A DNA stretch of 64,000 nucleotides from Schumannella sp. 10F1B-5-1 (GTDB lineage: Bacteria > Actinomycetota > Actinomycetes > Actinomycetales > Microbacteriaceae), in contig NZ_VHQH01000039.1 of the NCBI RefSeq assembly GCF_006517535.1, forward strand, positions 368,798 through 432,797, written 5' to 3'. Both the position numbers and the translations under genes were made by a program. Positions 6,353-15,613 of the stretch are shown one piece after another. A model generated the notes under the pieces. The model did no database searches. It saw only the letters and a list, made by a program, of their open reading frames with translations, and was not told where the DNA came from. The stretch's first letter is position 1, and the number at the start of each line of letters is the position of its first letter.

Positions 6353-7972
6353 GTCGCGTGTCCGGCGAGTGACCGACCGCGTGAGGCGGAGCATGACACC
6401 CGCGGCGATCAGCAGGAGCAGCGCGCCGAGCGCGAGGAACCACTCGAGCTGCGCGCCGATCGCCACCGCGGGCGTCGTGCCCGTGCGCAGCGGCACATCG
6501 TCGACGATGACGCCGGGCTCGTAGGTCGCCAGCCGGTGCGTGACCGTGCCATCGGGCAGCACCACGGCCGAGGTGCCGACGGTCGAGATGTTCACGACCG
6601 AACGCCCGAGCTCGAGGGCCCGCACCTGCGCGATCCCGAGCTGCTGCACGCTCTCGTCGGTGTCGCGACCGAAGTCGGCGTTGTTCGTCTGGGCCAGGAT
6701 CACCTGGGCCCCGTCGTCGACGCTCTGCCGCATGATCGCGTCGTCGACGATGTCGAAGCAGATCGCGAACCCGGCGATCGCGCGGCCCACATCCATCACC
6801 GTGTCGGTCGTGCCGGGGGTGTACTCGCGCTGCACCAGATCGATCAGGTCGGGGGCGAAGGGCCGCCAGAAGGCGCGGTCGGGGATGTACTCGCCGAACG
6901 GCACCGGATGCTTCTTGTCGTAGTGGTCGACGGCGTCGCCGTCCTCCCAGAGCAGCGAGGTGTTGAAGTACTCGTCGCCGCGCTGCGTGATCGTGCCGCC
7001 GACGATCGGGGCGTCGGTCTCGGCCGACACCAGATTCCAGATGCGAGCGGCCCACGGATCGCGCAGCGGGTCGACGTCGGAGGCGCCCTCGGGCCAGACC
7101 ACGACGTCGACGTGCTGGTCGAAGACGGGCTCGGTCGCCTCCGCCTGGCCGATCAGGTTGTCGCCGACCGCCGCGGGCGGGTCGAAGTAGCCCGCCTTCG
7201 TGTCGCCCTGCACGGCGCCGACGCGCAGCGTGCCGTCGGGAGCGGTGGGGAACGCCGGCACAATCAGCAGCACGAGCGTCACGGCGGTCACGAGCGCGCC
7301 GCGCCGCGCACGCCCCGGCGCGAGGAGCCGCGAGAAGCGTGCGGCTGCGCCGACCGGCGTCGACGCGGCGCGCGAGCGGAGGGCGGGGGCGAGCGCGGGG
7401 TCCAGCGCCACCTCGATCGCGACCGCGACGAGCAGCACCATGACGAACCCCACGCCCGAGGTGCCGAGCCAGCTGAACAGGCCGTCGAACGGCGAGGCCG
7501 ACTGCGAGAACGCGACGCGCCCCCACGAGAAGCCGCCGTAGGGCCACACGCTCGACACGCCCTCGCGCAAGGTCCACAGACCGGCGACCACGGCGGGAGT
7601 CAGCAGCAGGCGACCGAGGCGTCCCGGGGCGACCCGCGGCATCCAGCGGTAGGCGAGGGCGATCAGCATCGTGCCGAGCCCGGTCCAAATCGTCATGAGG
7701 CCCGCGAGCGCCGCCCAGGGCAGCACGCCGAGGAACCGGCTGGCCCAGCCGATGTGCGGGAACCAGAAGGCGGCGCCGAACGCGAGCCCGATCAACAGTG
7801 CAGCGCCGAGGCGTCGGCCCCGCGCGGTGAGCAGCGCGAGCGCGATCGCCGGGAAGGCCAGCACCCAGATGCCGAGCTCGGGGAACGCGGCGTCGAGCAC
7901 GGGCCCGGCCGCGAGCGCGACCAGCACGGCGGCGCCGAGCGGCAGGCGGCCGCGCGGCGGGGATGCGATCAC
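6338..7972 (-). CDS. lnt: Apolipoprotein N-acyltransferase
   Basis: 544-residue membrane enzyme that adds the third acyl chain to the N-terminal Cys of lipoproteins. The first ~240 residues hold six or more hydrophobic helices; the C-terminal half is a carbon-nitrogen hydrolase domain. The catalytic triad is visible: Glu in VWPEGASD, Lys in KKHPVPFGEYIPD, and Cys in FAICFDIVDD. LAQTNNADFG follows, as in characterised Lnt. A last membrane helix (FLALGALLLLIAAGVML) closes the protein. The GTG start at 7972 overlaps the helY stop (GTGA). It ends the tatA-tatC-helY-lnt run. Confidence 0.93.
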   Translation of the reverse strand: MIASPPRGRLPLGAAVLVALAAGPVLDAAFPELGIWVLAFPAIALALLTARGRRLGAALLIGLAFGAAFWFPHIGWASRFLGVLPWAALAGLMTIWTGLGTMLIALAYRWMPRVAPGRLGRLLLTPAVVAGLWTLREGVSSVWPYGGFSWGRVAFSQSASPFDGLFSWLGTSGVGFVMVLLVAVAIEVALDPALAPALRSRAASTPVGAAARFSRLLAPGRARRGALVTAVTLVLLIVPAFPTAPDGTLRVGAVQGDTKAGYFDPPAAVGDNLIGQAEATEPVFDQHVDVVVWPEGASDVDPLRDPWAARIWNLVSAETDAPIVGGTITQRGDEYFNTSLLWEDGDAVDHYDKKHPVPFGEYIPDRAFWRPFAPDLIDLVQREYTPGTTDTVMDVGRAIAGFAICFDIVDDAIMRQSVDDGAQVILAQTNNADFGRDTDESVQQLGIAQVRALELGRSVVNISTVGTSAVVLPDGTVTHRLATYEPGVIVDDVPLRTGTTPAVAIGAQLEWFLALGALLLLIAAGVMLRLTRSVTRRTRDEGAV

Positions 7973-10413
7973 AGGGCGCCGTCCGACACGACACCGCGGC
8001 GGATGCCGTCGATCGCCCGGCGCGCCGTCGGCCCGACCTTGCCCTCGGCCACGATCGAGATCTGGTCGAGCAGATCGATCGCCTGCTTCATCCAGCGCAC
8101 GAAGTCGCCGGCGGCGAGGCCCGCATCCCGCAGCACGCTGTCGAGGCGGGCGCCCCCCGCCCAGCGGTAGGCGGCGAGCGAGAGGCCCGCGGCGGGCACG
8201 TCCTTCGAGGGCAGGCGGTGCTCGTCCTCGAGGTCGCTGAGCTGCGCCCACAGCTCCTCGGTGGCCGTGAAGGCCGGGCGGAACGGGCCGCGGGGCAGCT
8301 CGATCGGCTCGCCCGTCTCGCGGCGCGGCTCGAAGACCAGCGCGATGGCCATCGCGGCCAAGGCCGGCGCATCCAGCTCGTCCCAGAGGCCGCGACGCAG
8401 GCACTCGGCCACGAGCAGGTCGCGCTCGCCGTAGATGCGGCGCAGCAGGCGGCCGTCGGCGGTCGTCTCGATCTGGTCGCCCGTGCCGGCCAGGTAGCCG
8501 AGCTCGAGCAGCACCTCGGTGACGCGGTCGAAGACCTTCGCCACGGCCCCCGTGCGCCCGTCGACCTGCGAGCTGAGCTTGTCGGTCTCGCGCTTGAGAC
8601 GCCACCAGCGCTCGGCCCAGCGGGAGTGCGCCTCGCGGTCGTTGCAGGAGTGGCAGGGATGCTGCCGCATCCGCCGTCGCAGGTCGGCCATGTGCCGCTG
8701 ACGCCGATCGCGCTCTCCGCGACTGCCCCCGTCGGAGCGCGAGTTCTTGCGCTCGAGATCGCTCAGCTCGCGACGCATCGAGGCGTACTCACGGAAGTCG
8801 CCGAGGTGGCAGGTCATCGCCTGGGCGTAGCCGTCGAGGCTCTCGCGCTGCGACTTGACCTTGCGCGCCAGGTCGACGACCGCGCGGTCGGCCTGGAACT
8901 GCGCGAACGAGCTCTCGAGGATCTCGCGCGTGCGCACCCGGCCGAACTGCGCGACCAGGTTGACGGCCATGTTGTAGGTCGGCCGGAAGCTCGAGTTGAG
9001 CGGATAGCTGCGCCGGGAGGCGAGCGAGGCGACGGCCTGCGGGTTGAGTCCGCTCGACCACTGGATGACCGAATGGCCCTCGACGTCGATGCCGCGGCGC
9101 CCGGCGCGACCGGTGAGCTGCGTGTACTCCCCCGGCGTGATCGGCACGCGGGCCTCGCCGTTGAACTTCTCGAGCTTCTCGAGCACGACCGTGCGGGCGG
9201 GCATGTTGACGCCGAGCGCGAGGGTCTCGGTGGCGAAGACGACCTTGACCAGCTTGCGCTGGAACAGCTCCTCGATGACCTCTTTGAAGGCCGGCAGCAG
9301 CCCCGCATGGTGCGCGGCGACGCCCCGGGTCAGCCCCTCGAGCCACTCCCAGTAGCCGAGCACCGCCAGATCCTCGTCGCGCAGGGTGCGGCAGCGCTCC
9401 TCGGCGATCGCGCGGATCTCCTCGCGCTCCCACGCCTCGGTCAGCCGGATCCCGCTGCGCACGACCTGCGTGACCGCCTGGTCGCAGCCGATGCGACTGA
9501 AGACGAAGAAGATCGCCGGCAGCAGGTTCTTGTCGTCGAGCATCCGCACGAACTCGGCACGGTCGATGCGATCCGCGTTGCGGAAGTCGCGACGCCCCTT
9601 GTCCTTGTGGTGGATGCGCCGCAGGTCGCCGCCCGCGCGCCCGCCGAGCCCGCGCCCTCCCGCCGCCGCGAGGCGGGCGAGCTCGGGATTGACCCGGTTC
9701 GTCGCCGCCTGCCCCGAGGAGTCGAAGAGGTCGAGCATCTTGGTGCGCACGACGACGTGCTGGTCGAGCGGCACGGGCCGCTCCTCCGAGACGATCACGT
9801 CGGTCTCGCCGCGCACGGCGCCGAGCCAGTCGCCGAACTCCTCGGCGTTCGACACCGTGGCGCTGAGCGACACCATCCGCACCGCCGGGGGCAGGTGGAT
9901 GATGACCTCCTCCCACACGGCCCCGCGGAAGCGGTCGGCCAGGTAGTGCACCTCGTCCATGACGACGAAGGCCAGGTCGCGCAGCAGGGGCGAGTCGGCG
10001 TAGAGCATGTTGCGCAGCACCTCGGTCGTCATCACGACGACGCGGGCGGAGCTGTTGACGTTGCTGTCGCCCGTGAGCAGGCCGACCTCGTCGGGGCCGT
10101 ACTCGGCGACGAGCTCGGCGTACTTCTGATTCGACAGCGCCTTCATGGGCGTCGTGTAGAAGACCTTGGCGCGCGGCGAGAACATCGCCAGGTACACGGC
10201 GAACTCGGCGACGATCGTCTTGCCGGCCCCGGTCGGGGCAGCGACGAGCACGCTGCGGCCCTCCTCCAGCACGCGGCACGCCGCCAGCTGGAAGGGATCG
10301 AGGTCGTAGCTCAGCTTCGACCGGAACGCCTCGAGGCGTGGAGACCCGTGCCGCGCCCGCGACGCGGCATAGCGCTCGGAGGGGCTCGGGGCGCTCGGCT
10401 CGACGGCGCTCAT
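7969..10413 (-). CDS. helY: DEAD/DEAH-box RNA helicase, Ski2/Mtr4-like (HelY)
   Basis: 814-residue superfamily 2 helicase of the Ski2-like group. In order: Q-motif-like DLDPFQLAACRVLEEG, Walker A APTGAGKT, TTPMKALSNQKY, Walker B/DEVH in VVMDEVHYLADRFRG, motif III LSATVSN, a second RecA-like domain with TLALGVNMPARTVV and motif VI QLTGRAGRRGID, then a DSHCT-like C-terminal domain. A Cys-rich element CHSCNDREAHSRW sits in the arch region. Such proteins are thought to remodel structured RNA. The ATG at 10413 overlaps the tatC stop by 4 bp. The order tatA-tatC-helY matches mycobacteria. Confidence 0.92.
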   Translation of the reverse strand: MSAVEPSAPSPSERYAASRARHGSPRLEAFRSKLSYDLDPFQLAACRVLEEGRSVLVAAPTGAGKTIVAEFAVYLAMFSPRAKVFYTTPMKALSNQKYAELVAEYGPDEVGLLTGDSNVNSSARVVVMTTEVLRNMLYADSPLLRDLAFVVMDEVHYLADRFRGAVWEEVIIHLPPAVRMVSLSATVSNAEEFGDWLGAVRGETDVIVSEERPVPLDQHVVVRTKMLDLFDSSGQAATNRVNPELARLAAAGGRGLGGRAGGDLRRIHHKDKGRRDFRNADRIDRAEFVRMLDDKNLLPAIFFVFSRIGCDQAVTQVVRSGIRLTEAWEREEIRAIAEERCRTLRDEDLAVLGYWEWLEGLTRGVAAHHAGLLPAFKEVIEELFQRKLVKVVFATETLALGVNMPARTVVLEKLEKFNGEARVPITPGEYTQLTGRAGRRGIDVEGHSVIQWSSGLNPQAVASLASRRSYPLNSSFRPTYNMAVNLVAQFGRVRTREILESSFAQFQADRAVVDLARKVKSQRESLDGYAQAMTCHLGDFREYASMRRELSDLERKNSRSDGGSRGERDRRQRHMADLRRRMRQHPCHSCNDREAHSRWAERWWRLKRETDKLSSQVDGRTGAVAKVFDRVTEVLLELGYLAGTGDQIETTADGRLLRRIYGERDLLVAECLRRGLWDELDAPALAAMAIALVFEPRRETGEPIELPRGPFRPAFTATEELWAQLSDLEDEHRLPSKDVPAAGLSLAAYRWAGGARLDSVLRDAGLAAGDFVRWMKQAIDLLDQISIVAEGKVGPTARRAIDGIRRGVVSDGAL

Positions 10414-11222
10414 GCCTCGGCCGGCAGGCCGGAGGAGGCGAGGGCGGCGGCGGCCCGCCGGTCGACGGCACGGTCGTGCCACATCGAGAGGCCGACCGCG
10501 GCGAAGTAGAGCGCGACCATCGGCACCGCGAGCAGGAACATCGAGAAGATGTCGGCGGCCGGGGTCGCCGCCGCCGTGAACAGCGTGATCGCCAGGATCG
10601 CCCAGCGCCAGCCCTTGAGGATCGAGCGGCCGCGCAGCACCCCGGCGAAGTTCAGCAGCACGAGGAACACCGGCAGCACGAAGGCGACGCCGGTGGCCAG
10701 CACGAGCTTGAGGATGAAGTCGAGGAAGTACTTCGCGTCGAAGAAGGTCGTGCCGTTCGCCGGCACGAAGCTCGCCATGAGCTCGACGATGTGGGGCATC
10801 ACGAAGAAGCCGGCCGCGCATCCGGCCAGGAACAGCGGAACCGCCGAGAAGAAGAAGCCGAAGACGTAGCGCTTCTCGGTGCGGGTCAGACCCGGCGTGA
10901 GGAACGCGAAGATCTGCCACAGCCAGACCGGGCTCGAGATGACGATGCCGATCGCCAGGGCGATCTGGAACCTCACGTCGAAGGCGGTGGCGATGCCGGA
11001 GAAGTTGATCGACACCGCGCCCTGCTTGGCCTCGGAGAGGACCGTGACGGGGTTGGAGAGGATCGGCCAGACGAAGTCGTAGAGGAAGAACCCGGCGACC
11101 GTGCCGGCCACGACGCCCAGGGCGCCGATCATCAGGCGATTGCGGAGCTCGACGAGGTGTCCCCCGAGCGACATCCGGCCCTCGGGGTTACGCTGCCGCT
11201 TCCGCTTGGTGCGCGCGGCCAC
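10410..11222 (-). CDS. tatC: Sec-independent protein translocase TatC
   Basis: 270-residue polytopic receptor of the Tat pathway, which exports folded proteins with twin-arginine signals. After a basic N-terminal tail, MSLGGHLVELRNRL is the conserved TatC start (HLxELRxR). Six hydrophobic helices follow, with FLTPGLTRTEKRY in the cytoplasmic loop (the conserved PGL and E). The C-terminal tail is Ala-rich. The GTG at 11222 lies 5 bp after the tatA stop; an internal ATG (MSLGG) 16 codons later is possible but the basic tail is common in actinobacterial TatC. Same transcript as tatA, helY and lnt. Confidence 0.95.
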   Translation of the reverse strand: MAARTKRKRQRNPEGRMSLGGHLVELRNRLMIGALGVVAGTVAGFFLYDFVWPILSNPVTVLSEAKQGAVSINFSGIATAFDVRFQIALAIGIVISSPVWLWQIFAFLTPGLTRTEKRYVFGFFFSAVPLFLAGCAAGFFVMPHIVELMASFVPANGTTFFDAKYFLDFILKLVLATGVAFVLPVFLVLLNFAGVLRGRSILKGWRWAILAITLFTAAATPAADIFSMFLLAVPMVALYFAAVGLSMWHDRAVDRRAAAALASSGLPAEA

Positions 11223-11227
11223 CCGGG

Positions 11228-11488
11228 TCAGGACTTGTCAGCGGGCGGGGCGCTGCTCGTCGTGGCCGTCGTGGTCTCGGCCGGCGCGGCGGGGGCGCTC
11301 TCGACGGTGCCGACCGGAGCATCCTTGGCCGGCTTGTCGTCGCTCTTCATCTCGTTCTTGAGGATCTTCGCCGACTGGCCGACGCTCTTGGCGAGGGCGG
11401 GGAGCTTCGTCGCTCCGAAGATCAGCAGGATGACGACGAGGACCAGCAGCAGGTGCCAGCCGGTGAATGCGTTTCCGAAGATGCCCAT
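11228..11488 (-). CDS. tatA: Twin-arginine translocase subunit TatA
   Basis: 86-residue TatA. One N-terminal helix (residues ~11-27, HLLLVLVVILLIFGATKLP) contains the F-G-x-x-x-L-P hinge, then an amphipathic helix (ALAKSVGQSAKILKNEM) and an acidic, Ala/Thr-rich disordered tail. TatA oligomers form the translocation path with TatC. The ATG has a clear Shine-Dalgarno sequence (GGAGGA). A possible -10 box, TACACT, lies on the - strand at 11522-11527, giving a leader of about 27 nt. No tatB is seen here. Confidence 0.95.
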   Translation of the reverse strand: MGIFGNAFTGWHLLLVLVVILLIFGATKLPALAKSVGQSAKILKNEMKSDDKPAKDAPVGTVESAPAAPAETTTATTSSAPPADKS

Positions 11489-11559
11489 GGTCCGATCCTC
11501 CGTGGTCGGGAAGTGTCCTTCAGTGTAACCCCGTCACGACGATGCCCCGGGGATCGAGG

Positions 11560-12558
11560 TCACACCTCGTCGTATCGTGCGAGCGCCCTGTGAGCCCACG
11601 CGGCGACGGCTGTGCGCGCCTCGGGCGGCCCGACGACGGTCGCGACGCCCGGCATCCCCGAGATCAGCCGGGTGAGCACCTCGAGGTGCGAGATCGGCAG
11701 TTCGAGACGCACGAGGTCGCCGTGCTGCGACCGCGGGGCGTCGTCGGGCAGGTAGTCCGCCAGCAGCGGCAGGGCCGCGGCCGCGACGTCGATCGTCGCG
11801 ACGAGCTCGGTGGATGCGCCCTCGAACAGCTTGTCGGGCAGCGCCACCTCATCGACGCCGTGCTCGATCGGCCGGTCGGTCACGACCACGTCGGACATCC
11901 GGTCGAGCCGGAAGGTGCGCACGGCCTGACGCAGGTGGCACCAGCCGCGCAGGTACCAGTCGGTGTCGTTGGAGTCGATGCGCAGCGGATCGACGCGACG
12001 ACGCTCGCTCTCGCCGCGCGAGTTGAGGTAGTCGAGCTCGAGCTGCACGCCGCGGGCGACGGCGTCGCGGATCGTCGCGAGGGTCGCATCCCCCGCCACG
12101 CCGGCCACGCCCACGGGGGCGACCTGCCCCGAGGTGCCGCGCGAGAGCTTGCCCATGAGCGTCGCGATCGCGGCGCTGTCGGCCGTCTCGGGCAGCGACG
12201 AGAGGTACTGCAGGCCGGCGATGAGCGCCGCCGCCTCCCGTGCCGAGAAGCGCGGGGCGTCGTCGATGGCCACGAGGTTCGTCAGCACGATCTCGCCGCG
12301 CTCCTCGAAGGCGTCCCAGGCGATGTCGAAGAGGTCGCCGTGCTGGTACGACGAGGTGTCGCCGGGCACGCCGCTCACGGCGATCAGCTCCACCGACTCG
12401 CGCACGAGGTCCGCATCCACGTCGAAGTGCGCGGCGGCCTCGTCGACCGTGACGCGCTCGTGGTCCATGAGCCACGGCACGAGCGCCAGCAGGAACGCCA
12501 GGCGGTCGCGCGCGCTGAACTTGGGCGCCGACGGCGCGTCGGCCTTACGCCTCGGCAT
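11560..12558 (-). CDS. pafC: WYL-domain transcriptional regulator PafC
   Basis: 332-residue partner of PafB. The N-terminus is a winged helix-turn-helix (RDRLAFLLALVPWLMDHERV and VDEAAAHFDVDADLVRESV). The middle holds the WYL domain with DWYLRGWCHLRQAVRTFRLDRM, where W-Y-L and the downstream Arg cluster are intact; a WCX-type C-terminal extension follows. In mycobacteria PafB and PafC act together to switch on LexA-independent DNA-damage genes. The start overlaps the end of pafB by 14 bp, so the two are probably translated in fixed ratio. Despite the name, no proteasome gene is present nearby. Confidence 0.92.
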   Translation of the reverse strand: MPRRKADAPSAPKFSARDRLAFLLALVPWLMDHERVTVDEAAAHFDVDADLVRESVELIAVSGVPGDTSSYQHGDLFDIAWDAFEERGEIVLTNLVAIDDAPRFSAREAAALIAGLQYLSSLPETADSAAIATLMGKLSRGTSGQVAPVGVAGVAGDATLATIRDAVARGVQLELDYLNSRGESERRRVDPLRIDSNDTDWYLRGWCHLRQAVRTFRLDRMSDVVVTDRPIEHGVDEVALPDKLFEGASTELVATIDVAAAALPLLADYLPDDAPRSQHGDLVRLELPISHLEVLTRLISGMPGVATVVGPPEARTAVAAWAHRALARYDEV

Positions 12559-13558
12559 GGGCGTCTCCGATCGCGGTCAGGCGCTGGCGCACGGCCGAGC
12601 GCAGCTCGGGCGGCGCGAGCACGAGCACCTCGGGGCCGAAGGCCGCGAGCTCGTCGGCGAGGATCGCCAGATCGACGTAGTGCAGTCGCAGGCGCGGATC
12701 GGCGGCCGCGTCGTCGAGCACGCGCTCCGCCCCCGGACGGTGTCCGAGCCGGCGCTCGGCGTCGCTGCCGGCCACGACCTCGACCTCGGCGACGCCGTCC
12801 TGCCAGACCTCGGCGAGCGAGGCCAGGGCCTCGGCCGCGAAGTCGCCGTCGCGCGGCGGAGCGGCCCGGCCCGTCGCGACCGGCCCGACGATGCGGCGCA
12901 GCAGGAACATCTTGCGGCGCCCGGTGTCGGGCTCCTCCGCCGAGAGGTGCCAGCGCCCCTGGTACTGCACGAGGGCGAGCGGGATGACGTTCCGGTCGCT
13001 CGCGGCCGTCTGGCCCGGCTTGAGGTACTGGAACCGCACCATCAGGTGCTTCTCGAGGGCCGCATCCAGGGCGGCGAAGGCCGCATCGCGCGAGCGCACC
13101 CGCGGCTGGTAGCCGAGCACCGGCTGCGGCGTGTCGGCGCCGATGCCGCGCAGCTTGAGCAGCGCGCGCCGCGACTCCCCCGACAGCGCGCCCTCTCGCC
13201 ACACCATGGCGGCGAGGTTGAGCATCGAGGTCTCCTCGGCCGTGAACCGCACATCGGTCGGCAGCTCGTAGGCGCCCTTGCGGATGCGGTAGCGCAGCGT
13301 CTGGTTGTTGCCGGCGTCGCCCGGCGCCTCGATCGTCTCGAGCGGCACTCCGAGCTCGCGGATGTCGTCTTTGTCGCGCTCGAACTGACGCTCGAGGTTC
13401 GCGTTGTCGCCGCCCGCGACGTAGCGCTGGCGGTAGCCCTGCACGGTCGACAGGATCTCGCTCTTGCTCAGGCCGCCCTCGGTGGCGAGCAGCGCGAGCA
13501 CGAGGCTGAAGAGGCGCTCCTCGACGGCGACGCGCGGCGCGGGGGTGGATGCGGACAC
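12545..13558 (-). CDS. pafB: WYL-domain transcriptional regulator PafB
   Basis: 337-residue WYL regulator. The N-terminal winged helix is VEERLFSLVLALLATEGGLSK followed by DDIRELGVPLETI. The WYL motif is W-H-L here (GRWHLSAEEPDTG), with the ligand-pocket arginines in RRKMFLLRRI. It forms a pair with PafC. The GTG at 13558 was chosen because the domain begins a few residues later and TAGGAT lies 7 nt upstream. The open frame upstream runs antisense into the FKBP gene and has no domain content. Together with the LexA boxes at 20.8 and 22.3 kb this puts both known damage-response arms in one window. Confidence 0.92.
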   Translation of the reverse strand: MSASTPAPRVAVEERLFSLVLALLATEGGLSKSEILSTVQGYRQRYVAGGDNANLERQFERDKDDIRELGVPLETIEAPGDAGNNQTLRYRIRKGAYELPTDVRFTAEETSMLNLAAMVWREGALSGESRRALLKLRGIGADTPQPVLGYQPRVRSRDAAFAALDAALEKHLMVRFQYLKPGQTAASDRNVIPLALVQYQGRWHLSAEEPDTGRRKMFLLRRIVGPVATGRAAPPRDGDFAAEALASLAEVWQDGVAEVEVVAGSDAERRLGHRPGAERVLDDAAADPRLRLHYVDLAILADELAAFGPEVLVLAPPELRSAVRQRLTAIGDAHAEA

Positions 13559-13565
13559 GTGAAGG

Positions 13566-13571
13566 ATCCTA
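13566..13571 (-). promoter_or_regulatory. Putative leaderless -10 box of pafBC
   Basis: TAGGAT on the - strand, 7 nt before the GTG at 13558. Confidence 0.45.
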
Positions 13572-13620
13572 GGTCGCGACACCCGGCCGTGTCGGTGGTG
13601 GAGGTGAGGAGGTGCGTCGC

Positions 13621-14553
13621 CTACTTGACGACGCCGAGCACGTCGACGACCACGATCGTCGCGGCGGCGTCCGTGCCACCCGAGGCGCTGGCGGGCAGCA
13701 CCTGGATCAGCTGGGTGCCGATCTTCTTGCCGACGAGCTGCGGCGAGAAGGGAGCTGCCTGGTCGCCGGTCTCCCCCGCGGGCACGATCTGCGGCGAGCC
13801 GTTGTCCCAGGTGGAGGTGTTCACCGAGGCGGTGTCGCCCCACGACCAGGCGGTGTACTGCACGAGCACGTTGTCACCCTTGTGCACCGTCGCTCCGCCG
13901 CCGGCCTTGACGGTCGCCGTGGTCTTCTTCGTGGGGGCGTCGTCGCCCGGCAGCACGATGCCCGGCTGACCGTCGGTCGCGGTGACGACCGAGGGCAGGC
14001 CCGGGGTCTGCAGCTGGTTCACGCCATCAGCCTTGCCGGCGTAGCGGCCGACGACGTCGATCACGAAGACGAGCGAGGTGTCGTCGGGGATGCCCTGCTG
14101 GGCGAGGGCGCCCTCGCCGAAGGCGGCCTTGACCGTCGCGGTCATCGCGACGCGCGAGCCGACGGTCTGGCACACGAGGGCCTTCGCCAGAGCATCCTTG
14201 CCGTGGGTCCACCGCAGCACGGCGCCGGAGTCGTCGTAGCCGGCCGAGGTGACGGTCTGGCCCGTGCTGGCGAGCTCGATGCGCGCCGTGAACGCGGCCA
14301 CGTCATCCTGCTGCACCTGCGCGCCGTCGCCGCGCGTGATCGCGCTGAGCTGCACGCCCTTGGCGTTGAGCGGGGTCGGGAAGTCGATCTTCGGCTCGGC
14401 GCCGATCTTGCCCGTGGCCTCGATGGTCGAGCTGGCCGCTCCCGAGCGGTAGGGGCTGCAGGAGACGTCCTTGCCGGTCTCCGCCGCCGCGCAGGCGCTC
14501 AGCGAGGCGATCGCCAGGGCGGCGATGGCGAGAACGGGGGCGATGCGACGCAC
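13621..14553 (-). CDS. FKBP-type peptidyl-prolyl isomerase-like lipoprotein
   Basis: 310-residue exported lipoprotein. The first ~20 residues form a signal peptide with lipobox LSAC (Cys at about residue 20), so it would be anchored outside the membrane and modified by the Lnt encoded downstream. Two FKBP-like halves follow; each ends in an AxIVFVIDVV-type strand (SLVFVIDVVGRY and ATIVVVDVLGVV), and the second has HKGDNVLVQYTAWSWG, the start of an FKBP fold. Active-site aromatics are only partly kept, so isomerase activity is uncertain. The GTG start has GGAAGGA upstream. In relatives this gene sits beside pafA/pafB. Confidence 0.82.
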   Translation of the reverse strand: MRRIAPVLAIAALAIASLSACAAAETGKDVSCSPYRSGAASSTIEATGKIGAEPKIDFPTPLNAKGVQLSAITRGDGAQVQQDDVAAFTARIELASTGQTVTSAGYDDSGAVLRWTHGKDALAKALVCQTVGSRVAMTATVKAAFGEGALAQQGIPDDTSLVFVIDVVGRYAGKADGVNQLQTPGLPSVVTATDGQPGIVLPGDDAPTKKTTATVKAGGGATVHKGDNVLVQYTAWSWGDTASVNTSTWDNGSPQIVPAGETGDQAAPFSPQLVGKKIGTQLIQVLPASASGGTDAAATIVVVDVLGVVK

Positions 14554-14584
14554 GGGTGTCCTTCCGAAGGGGCCGAGGGGAAGT

Positions 14585-15613
14585 CTAACGGGGCTGATCG
14601 GCGTCGCCGTGCGCGCCGTCGGCGTCGGGCGAGCTCTCGGCGCCGGTCTCGCTGGCGAGCTTCTGCGCATCCCGCACGACGCGGCGCAGGCGCTTGTCGC
14701 TCGTGTTCCGCTGCCCGAGCGAGCCCGGGGTCCACAGCTCGACGTCCTCGTCGCTGAACTCGCTCTTGGATGCGCGGCGCTTCAGCTGCGGCAGCTCCGC
14801 GCCCGGCGCGAGCCGGCGCGCGGTCACGAGGAAGCCGGTGTGACCGACCATGCGGTGGTCGGGTCGCACGGCCAGGCCCTCGACATGCCAGCCGCGCACG
14901 AGGGTCTCGACGGGCTCGGGATGCGTGTACTCCCCCGTCGCGCGGATCGCCTCGACGACGCGCGAGAGCTGCGTGACCGTGGCGACGTAGCAGATGACGA
15001 CGCCGCCGGGGCGGAGCGCGGCGGAGACGGCGGGCAGGCACTCCCAGGGCGCGAGCATGTCGAGCACGACCCGGTCGATCGTGCCCGGCTCGGCCGCCTG
15101 CGGCAGCTGCTCGGCCAGGTCGCCGACCGTGACGCTCCAGTTCGCGGGCTGCTCGCCGAGGAACGCGGCGACGTTCGCCTGCGCGATCTCGGCGAACTCC
15201 TCGCGGCGCTCGAACGACATCAGGCGCCCCTCGGAGCCGACGCCGCGCAGCAGCCAGAGCGACAGCGCGCCCGAGCCGACGCCGGCCTCGACGACGGTCG
15301 AGCCCGGGAAGACGTCGGCCAGCGCGAGGATCTGCGCGGCGTCCTTCGGGTAGACGATCGCCGCACCGCGTGGCATCGACATGACGAAGTCGGCCAGCAG
15401 CGGCCGCAGCGCGAGGTACTCGTCGCCGTTCGTCGCGGTGAGCACCGAGCCGTCGGGCCGGCCGATGATCTCGTCGTGATTCAGCATGCCGCGGTGCGTG
15501 TGGAACACCTTGCCCGGCTCGAGCGTGATCGTGTTCATGCGGCCCTTGGGGCCGGTCAGCTGCACGCGGTCGCCCGTCACGAAGGGGCCGCTGCTGCGGC
15601 GCTGGGCGCTCAT
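14585..15613 (-). CDS. trmI: tRNA (adenine-58-N1)-methyltransferase TrmI
   Basis: 342-residue Class I SAM-dependent methyltransferase that makes m1A58 in the T-loop of tRNA. The N-terminal beta-barrel domain (FVTGDRVQLTGPKGRMNTI) and GKVFHTHRGMLNHDEIIG are typical. The SAM site is VVEAGVGSGALSLWL; the post-motif VVLDMLAPWECLP contains the conserved D-M/L-x-x-P-W. A 60-residue charged C-terminal tail after the core is unconserved. The ATG at 15613 overlaps the stop of the HAD phosphatase gene by 4 bp (ATGA). In proteasome-bearing actinobacteria the arc/pup genes usually follow; here the FKBP gene and pafB follow directly. Confidence 0.93.
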   Translation of the reverse strand: MSAQRRSSGPFVTGDRVQLTGPKGRMNTITLEPGKVFHTHRGMLNHDEIIGRPDGSVLTATNGDEYLALRPLLADFVMSMPRGAAIVYPKDAAQILALADVFPGSTVVEAGVGSGALSLWLLRGVGSEGRLMSFERREEFAEIAQANVAAFLGEQPANWSVTVGDLAEQLPQAAEPGTIDRVVLDMLAPWECLPAVSAALRPGGVVICYVATVTQLSRVVEAIRATGEYTHPEPVETLVRGWHVEGLAVRPDHRMVGHTGFLVTARRLAPGAELPQLKRRASKSEFSDEDVELWTPGSLGQRNTSDKRLRRVVRDAQKLASETGAESSPDADGAHGDADQPR

